64,000 bases of DNA from Embiotoca jacksoni (lineage: Eukaryota; Chordata; Actinopteri; Embiotocidae), in contig JAKOON010000022.1 of the NCBI GenBank assembly GCA_022577435.1, forward strand, positions 9,763,230 through 9,827,229, given 5' to 3'. Position numbers and translations under genes: made by a program. How positions within the stretch are numbered: position 1 is the stretch's first letter; each line of letters starts with the position of its first letter. Of this stretch, positions 59,290-64,000 are shown in pieces. The notes under the pieces are model-generated. The model was given only the letters and a program-made list of their open reading frames with translations, did not search any database and had not been told where the DNA came from.

Positions 59290-59720
59290 ACCTGTCACAT
59301 CCAGCCACTTCCTAATTTTCAGACTATCATGAACAAGGCTGAGGCTTAGAAACAAAGGGCCCGCTAACAAAGCTTCCCATGGAGAATTGACTGCGGACTT
59401 GGTTGCTATTTACATACAGATGCACTGGCAGGAATTTGCATAATGTTTTTTGTAGCTGGGTGCTCAGGGGAGCAGCATTGTAACATATTGGTGCCTAATG
59501 AACTCTGAAAAAAATTGATTTTCCACAGAGTAAATTAAGAAATGCATTATAGCTGTTAAAGCAATCTTGGGGGAAATCGGAGCCTTCCTCTGCTAAACTA
59601 CGCTTGATAAGTAATAAATTACATGTTACACTTATTTGCTTTAATTCATGCTAATTTTGCCCAATTAATGTATCACTGTAGTTCTGAGGGCAGCCACTAG
59701 AGATTTAATTATTTATTGGG
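59290..59720. promoter_or_regulatory. Strong candidate conserved non-coding element
   Basis: Complex, AT-rich, repeat-free DNA. A perfect octamer ATTTGCAT lies at 59434-59441. Homeodomain-like words include GTGCCTAATGAACTC near 59490, TAAATTAAGAAATGC near 59531, GATAAGTAATAAATTAC near 59608 and CCCAATTAATGTATCAC near 59660. No frame codes for a recognisable protein. It resembles deeply conserved developmental enhancers in texture. Confidence 0.45.
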
Positions 59721-59724
59721 TTTT

Positions 59725-59725
59725 G

Positions 59726-59758
<33 letters not shown>
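59725..59758. repeat. (GT)n ending in (GC)n
   Basis: About 27 bp of GT followed by GCGCGCGC. This is the same GT-to-GC transition as at 12028-12120, with Z-DNA-favouring sequence. Confidence 0.93.
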
Positions 59759-60009
59759 CTTGTGTTGCATTGTTGGCATGACGTGTGCCTGAATATAGTA
59801 AAGAATTGTTTTTGGATATTGTGAGGCACTTTATATAACCCTATTTGTTTCTGCAGGTTTCTCATATCATTATAAGCACTTGTATGTGTGTGTGTGTGTG
59901 TATGTACGTGAATGTTGAAGTTAAATCACATGTCTGCCGGGACTTCCCAACAGAGGCCTGATTGTCTGTGGCTGCACTCTCAAGGCTCTCTCTCTCTCTC
60001 TCTGACTCT

Positions 60010-60043
<34 letters not shown>

Positions 60044-61129
60044 AACACACACTTGAACTACTTTTGGCTTCCTCCCCTCTCCTCTCCTCTCTTCCTCTGC
60101 TAGCTAGCAGGGTGAGTCATTGTTTACAGGCCTTTCACTCTGCTGTCCTATCACCCTGCTCTGACTCTTCTTTTCCATTTAATCACGGCCCCTGCATGTG
60201 GTGACATGACACCGGGCCTGGCCTTGCAGTTCCTCTTTGAGCCGTCTCCTGGGCCCACCGCTTTTGTCCACATGGTAATCTGGCTGGAGCTGGCTGTAGC
60301 TTTTCACCACTTATCTCTGCAGTTTAGATTTCAGGCATTGAGGTGATGTTTGTAACTAGAGGGCCTTTTAATGCACACGCACATCAGCAGATAGGGAATT
60401 CAGTGTGTCGCTCAGAGACACTTCAGAGGTCAGAGGTTGAACTTGTGACCATCCATCTAAGAGCGTCGCTCACTATTAAGCCAGCGTGATGGAGCATAAT
60501 AAAAAAAAAAAACACAACAATAATGTTTGTAAGCACAAAAAATAAGGGGAATGGGTTGTATTAAGGGAAGTAAAACACCACCTGTGACATTTTGCACTTA
60601 TTTCAATATCAACTGCCAAATAATTTAAGCACAAATGCACGTATGTATCCACACGCACACCTTAGTGGAAGAGTCATTGGAATGTCAGGCCATTGCTCAA
60701 TGTTCCTTTGCGTGTATTTGGCGAAGCTGCCGGAAAAATTGACTGTTGAATTAGCCTTTTGTTTCACCGGGCTGCAGCAGAGATTAGGCCTCTCCTTCCG
60801 TCCTCACGACCTGCCACTGATGCATTTTTCTCATAATGGTAATGCATGGAAGTGCCAACACAAAGTAAGTTCAGAACTTAATACAAACTATGTGCAATCA
60901 CATACCTTATGCAAATTCCACTTCTACTCAGGAGATCTGCAAGCATACCTGGGGGGGAAAAAAAAAACAAAATGCTTCCACGAGAATGACATGATGGCCT
61001 AGTTAGCCATCAGCCTGCTGTCAAACCTAATAAGAATTAAAAGGAGTTAACGCTACTTTGTTTCTCTTCCCTTCAAGTACTTCCTCTACCCCTGCACTCA
61101 CTTCTGAAGCATCCACTAAGTATCCACCC
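59759..61129. other. No gene seen; (GT)n, (CT)n and (CA)n tracts
   Basis: A short GT tract lies at about 59885-59901, a CT tract at about 59986-60003, and an interrupted CA tract (with AAAC breaks) at about 60010-60052. The rest is unassigned. An ATGCAAAT octamer lies at 60909-60916. The + frame of 136 codons at 60592-61002 contains no known domain. Confidence 0.5.
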
Positions 61130-61640
61130 CCATCAGACCAATATTAAAAAGCTTAGCTGGCGATGGTTTTTCAAGTAAATTGGAGAAAACAAAATCTCTC
61201 AGATTAGTCAATTAAGTGGCACATTAGCCCGAGACTTAATTAAAAGATAGCGGGGCATACAGTCTTTAAGGATATAGAGAGGCGACGGGAGTGTTTAAAC
61301 AGCAGATTGAACAAATGGCACTTATTAAAAACTTGACTGTGAGTCACTTGACACCTCACATATCCCCTGCACCTTGAGCTACATAAACAGAGTGTCAGCT
61401 CCCTGGGTTCCTACTATGCAAATCTCAGGGATGAGGCGCAGAGAGGAAGTGCACTCGTCATACAACATCCCTGCCTGGAACGTCAAGATGCCCTCCTGCA
61501 ATCAGCGGCTTAGCAACCGCGGCAACCAAAGCGGAAACGTAACGTTTAGCATCTCACACTTTCTGCACCACTTATGAATAGTGATTTCTCAATGTTTTTC
61601 GGGGACGAGAGGGAAATTAAACTCACCAAAAAAAGAAATT
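61130..61640. promoter_or_regulatory. Candidate conserved non-coding element
   Basis: Complex DNA with TTAGTCAATTAAGTGGC near 61203, GACTTAATTAAAAG near 61233 and an ATGCAAAT octamer at 61416-61423. Repeated TTAATTAA-like homeodomain cores are present and there are no simple repeats. The + frame at 61374-61577 is not protein-like. Regulatory role inferred. Confidence 0.4.
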
Positions 61641-63868
61641 TAAGTCAGCACTAAGATGCGTCCTGCTCTTTTAACACAGAAAGTGCGTTAGTAGGTTTGG
61701 CTCCCAAGACAATGTACCGTCACGAACACAAATCCCTTCTGAGATAATGTGTGTGTGCATGCTTAGTGTCACCCTCTCTTTGAAAAGCATCCTTAATTAA
61801 ACCTTTTGTTCTTCCAAAATGACAAAAAAAAAAAAAAGAGCCAGGCGAGCAATAGGCAGTTATTGTGTCAGAGAGCTGAGAATGAAGGTACACTAAAACA
61901 TCACAGTTCACTGCTCGTGTTGCCATTTCAGCGTCACTTTCTAGCCGGAACAATGCGACAGCTGACAGCTCGCAACCAAGAATTATCACGCTAAACTGAA
62001 TTATTTCTGCCACGTGTTAATTTATTAACAACCTGTGCATGCTCTAATGTAGCCCTGCATTTGCATATACATTTTTAACCTGCAAGCTCAATCGTCTTGA
62101 ATATTCTTTCGGGGGGGCTGAGAAATAATTCAAACTGCCTTTTGTTGCACCGTGTTTGAATTTTGAAGAATAGGGTGGATAAAAAAAATAAAAAAAAAGG
62201 AAGAGAGACACATAAATCTCACACACGTCCGCAGGGCACATATTCTTTAAGGGCAGATATCTGCACTTCATCACCTTGCAACATATGAGCTGTGGCATCT
62301 CTGATCTGAATCCTCCTCACTTGTTCTGTGCCTTGCTCGTGCTCTCTGTCTCATAGAGGTACCTATAACTTCCAACTTGCGCTTTCAGATGGCTTGTTTA
62401 GGTGGCTCCCCAGGACTCTTCTGTTAAAGAAGAGCAAACATACAGTATTAATAATTGCCAATGAACTATTCATATTTAGATTCAAACGATAGCGAGGATA
62501 TGGAACTACAAACACTCCCAGATAAGTCAGATATGTGATCAACACTCTGACATGCAAACCAATGCAACAACCTACGGAAGAGATATTCATTTACACAGCA
62601 GCCATGTTCTAACAGTGTCCTCACATGTTCAATTATCACCAAGAGAATGAAAATGAAGACAAAAATTGACACAATCCTCCATAAGGACCTCCATTGTTAG
62701 CACAAAATGCATTAAGCATGCAAAGTAAAATGACTTTTCTTACCCTGCTGCTCCCACCAACAGTTAATGTGCATCAAAAGTTGCCTACTATATGTCTTGT
62801 GTCCTCAAAGTTCATGATTTATAATTGTAGTCCTCTAAAAATGTATACAGTGTATACTTGAATTGGTTGCATTTATGTTTATATCTCCACAAACATAAGC
62901 TTTTTCTATCTACTGTGTATCAAAATTTACATTTTAAATAATTTAATATGGCTTGAAGCCTCAGTACAGCAAAATCATTTCTCAAGGAGCTTTTATACAA
63001 TGGCAATGAGTGGAATTATATTTGTGTTTGTTGTGCCTACAGCAAGACAAACAAATACAATTTTTAAAAACTTTCATAACAAGGTCCCGATGGAAACTAA
63101 TTTAAGAAAGAAATCTAGAGACTGTTTCTGCAAAGATGTGCTGCTTTTTAATGTAATTTCCAGTTCCGTGAGAACCACAAACAAAATCCTAGTCTCCTTC
63201 ACTGTATTTGGGTGGAAAGGGAAATAATAGAGACAGAAATCAGAAATCTATATGCATGGTAGGAAAATTATCAAGGGACATATTTTGTTTTTTTTAATCT
63301 GTGTCAACCCTTTACAAGATTAGTCTAGCAGCACAAAATAAACCTCTGGCATCCCTTTGTGTGGAAATAGCAGGCATGAAACAGCAGTTAAACTGACAGT
63401 GAACCCTGCGATAACACACGTGTTAATTTACAGTTTCAGAAGTTGAGTTACCCATGAGGATCTGAGCAGGTGTTGCCAGTGCACACCTGTAAACTTTCCC
63501 CACGTATCGAATTCCCTGCGGCATGTGTACAAAACACCCTGCCAATGCCTAGTTACCTCCCTTTTAATCTCCGCCGCGACTACACATCATCACAAACAAA
63601 CTGTCACCGTGGCAGTGTGTTGCTGAACGGTGTGTAAACAACAGCAACAGGAGATGTGTTTATTTGGAGCAGATGAAACAATTAAGGACACCTGACAGGC
63701 AAATAAAACACATGGAGGCAAAACATCTGGGGTTGTAGCGCTGCTGCATTGTTGTTGTTTGCGGGGGAGCTTGCGGAGACAAGCCTAACAAGCAAGTCGC
63801 TGTTTGGAAACGTGCTCTACAGCAGCAAAACACTTGAACAGATCTGACAAACAAACTAACACTGTGTT
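61641..63868. other. No gene seen; partly CNE-like
   Basis: The part at 61780-62070 has an A run at about 61825-61837 and an ATTTGCAT octamer at 62059-62066, with CACGTGTTAATTTATTAAC near 62012. The rest is AT-rich unassigned DNA. An E-box pair (CAGGTG and CACCTG) lies near 63469-63489. Confidence 0.45.
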
Positions 63869-63891
63869 CGTTTGTTTGTTTGTTTGTTTGT
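63869..63891. repeat. (GTTT)n microsatellite
   Basis: Five to six GTTT units. The same tetramer occurs as AAAC in nearby AACAAACAAAC words. Confidence 0.93.
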
Positions 63892-64000
63892 AGAAGGAAA
63901 AAGGAGAAACAAAAGCTTTGAGTTGGGCTGAGCAGAATATAGAAAAAAACAATCATCTGAACATGTTTGTTTGATCTCGTGTTTTCCCTGTTGTTCCAAA
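63892..64000. other. Window end, no gene seen
   Basis: The last 109 bases are AT-rich with A runs. There is nothing to annotate. Confidence 0.6.

Noticed and set aside
1..64000. tRNA, rRNA or CRISPR arrays
   Set aside because: I saw no B-box word with a matching cloverleaf, no rRNA landmarks, and no regularly spaced identical repeats with unique spacers.

Overview
This window looks like vertebrate, most likely ray-finned (teleost) fish, nuclear DNA from a gene-poor region or very large introns. The evidence is: no protein gene with convincing coding structure on either strand; very many (CA)n/(GT)n microsatellites and homopolymer runs; and at least two stretches that match, from memory, dispersed repeats common in percomorph genomes (31514-31896 and about 41105-41560). 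There are no rRNA genes, recognisable tRNAs, bacterial-type operons or CRISPR arrays.

Layout. 1-6.7 kb: AT-rich unassigned DNA with a CA repeat, G and C homopolymers and a small CpG cluster. 6.7-8.6 kb: moderately complex, homeodomain-site-rich DNA typical of conserved non-coding elements (CNEs). 9.1-9.6 kb: a dispersed repeat whose second copy lies at 51.9-52.1 kb. 10-20 kb: CNE-like blocks separated by a perfect 17-bp inverted repeat (11408-11447) and a 93-bp GT tract. 20-24 kb: a G-rich tract, an almost perfect 28-bp-arm hairpin (22668-22741) and repeat-like DNA. 24-31 kb: CNE-like blocks, a CpG-rich patch (29480-29670) and long CA tracts. 31.5-33 kb: a non-autonomous transposon-like copy and an AT microsatellite. 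33-38 kb: the densest CNE-like stretch. 38-42 kb: more microsatellites, a broken coding-like remnant on the minus strand (40449-41122) and a teleost repeat directly next to it. 42-53 kb: unassigned DNA, a minus-strand chain of open frames at 49.1-50.6 kb, and the second repeat copy. 53-64 kb: CNE-like blocks, a poly-C/poly-A tract, a possible LINE 3' tail and further CNE-like blocks rich in the POU octamer.

No genes act together here that I can see. The best reading is a regulatory landscape: AT-rich blocks with TAAT cores, ATGCAAAT octamers and E-boxes, interspersed with young simple repeats and old transposon remnants. I cannot name the neighbouring gene. All conservation claims are inferences from sequence texture and need an alignment.
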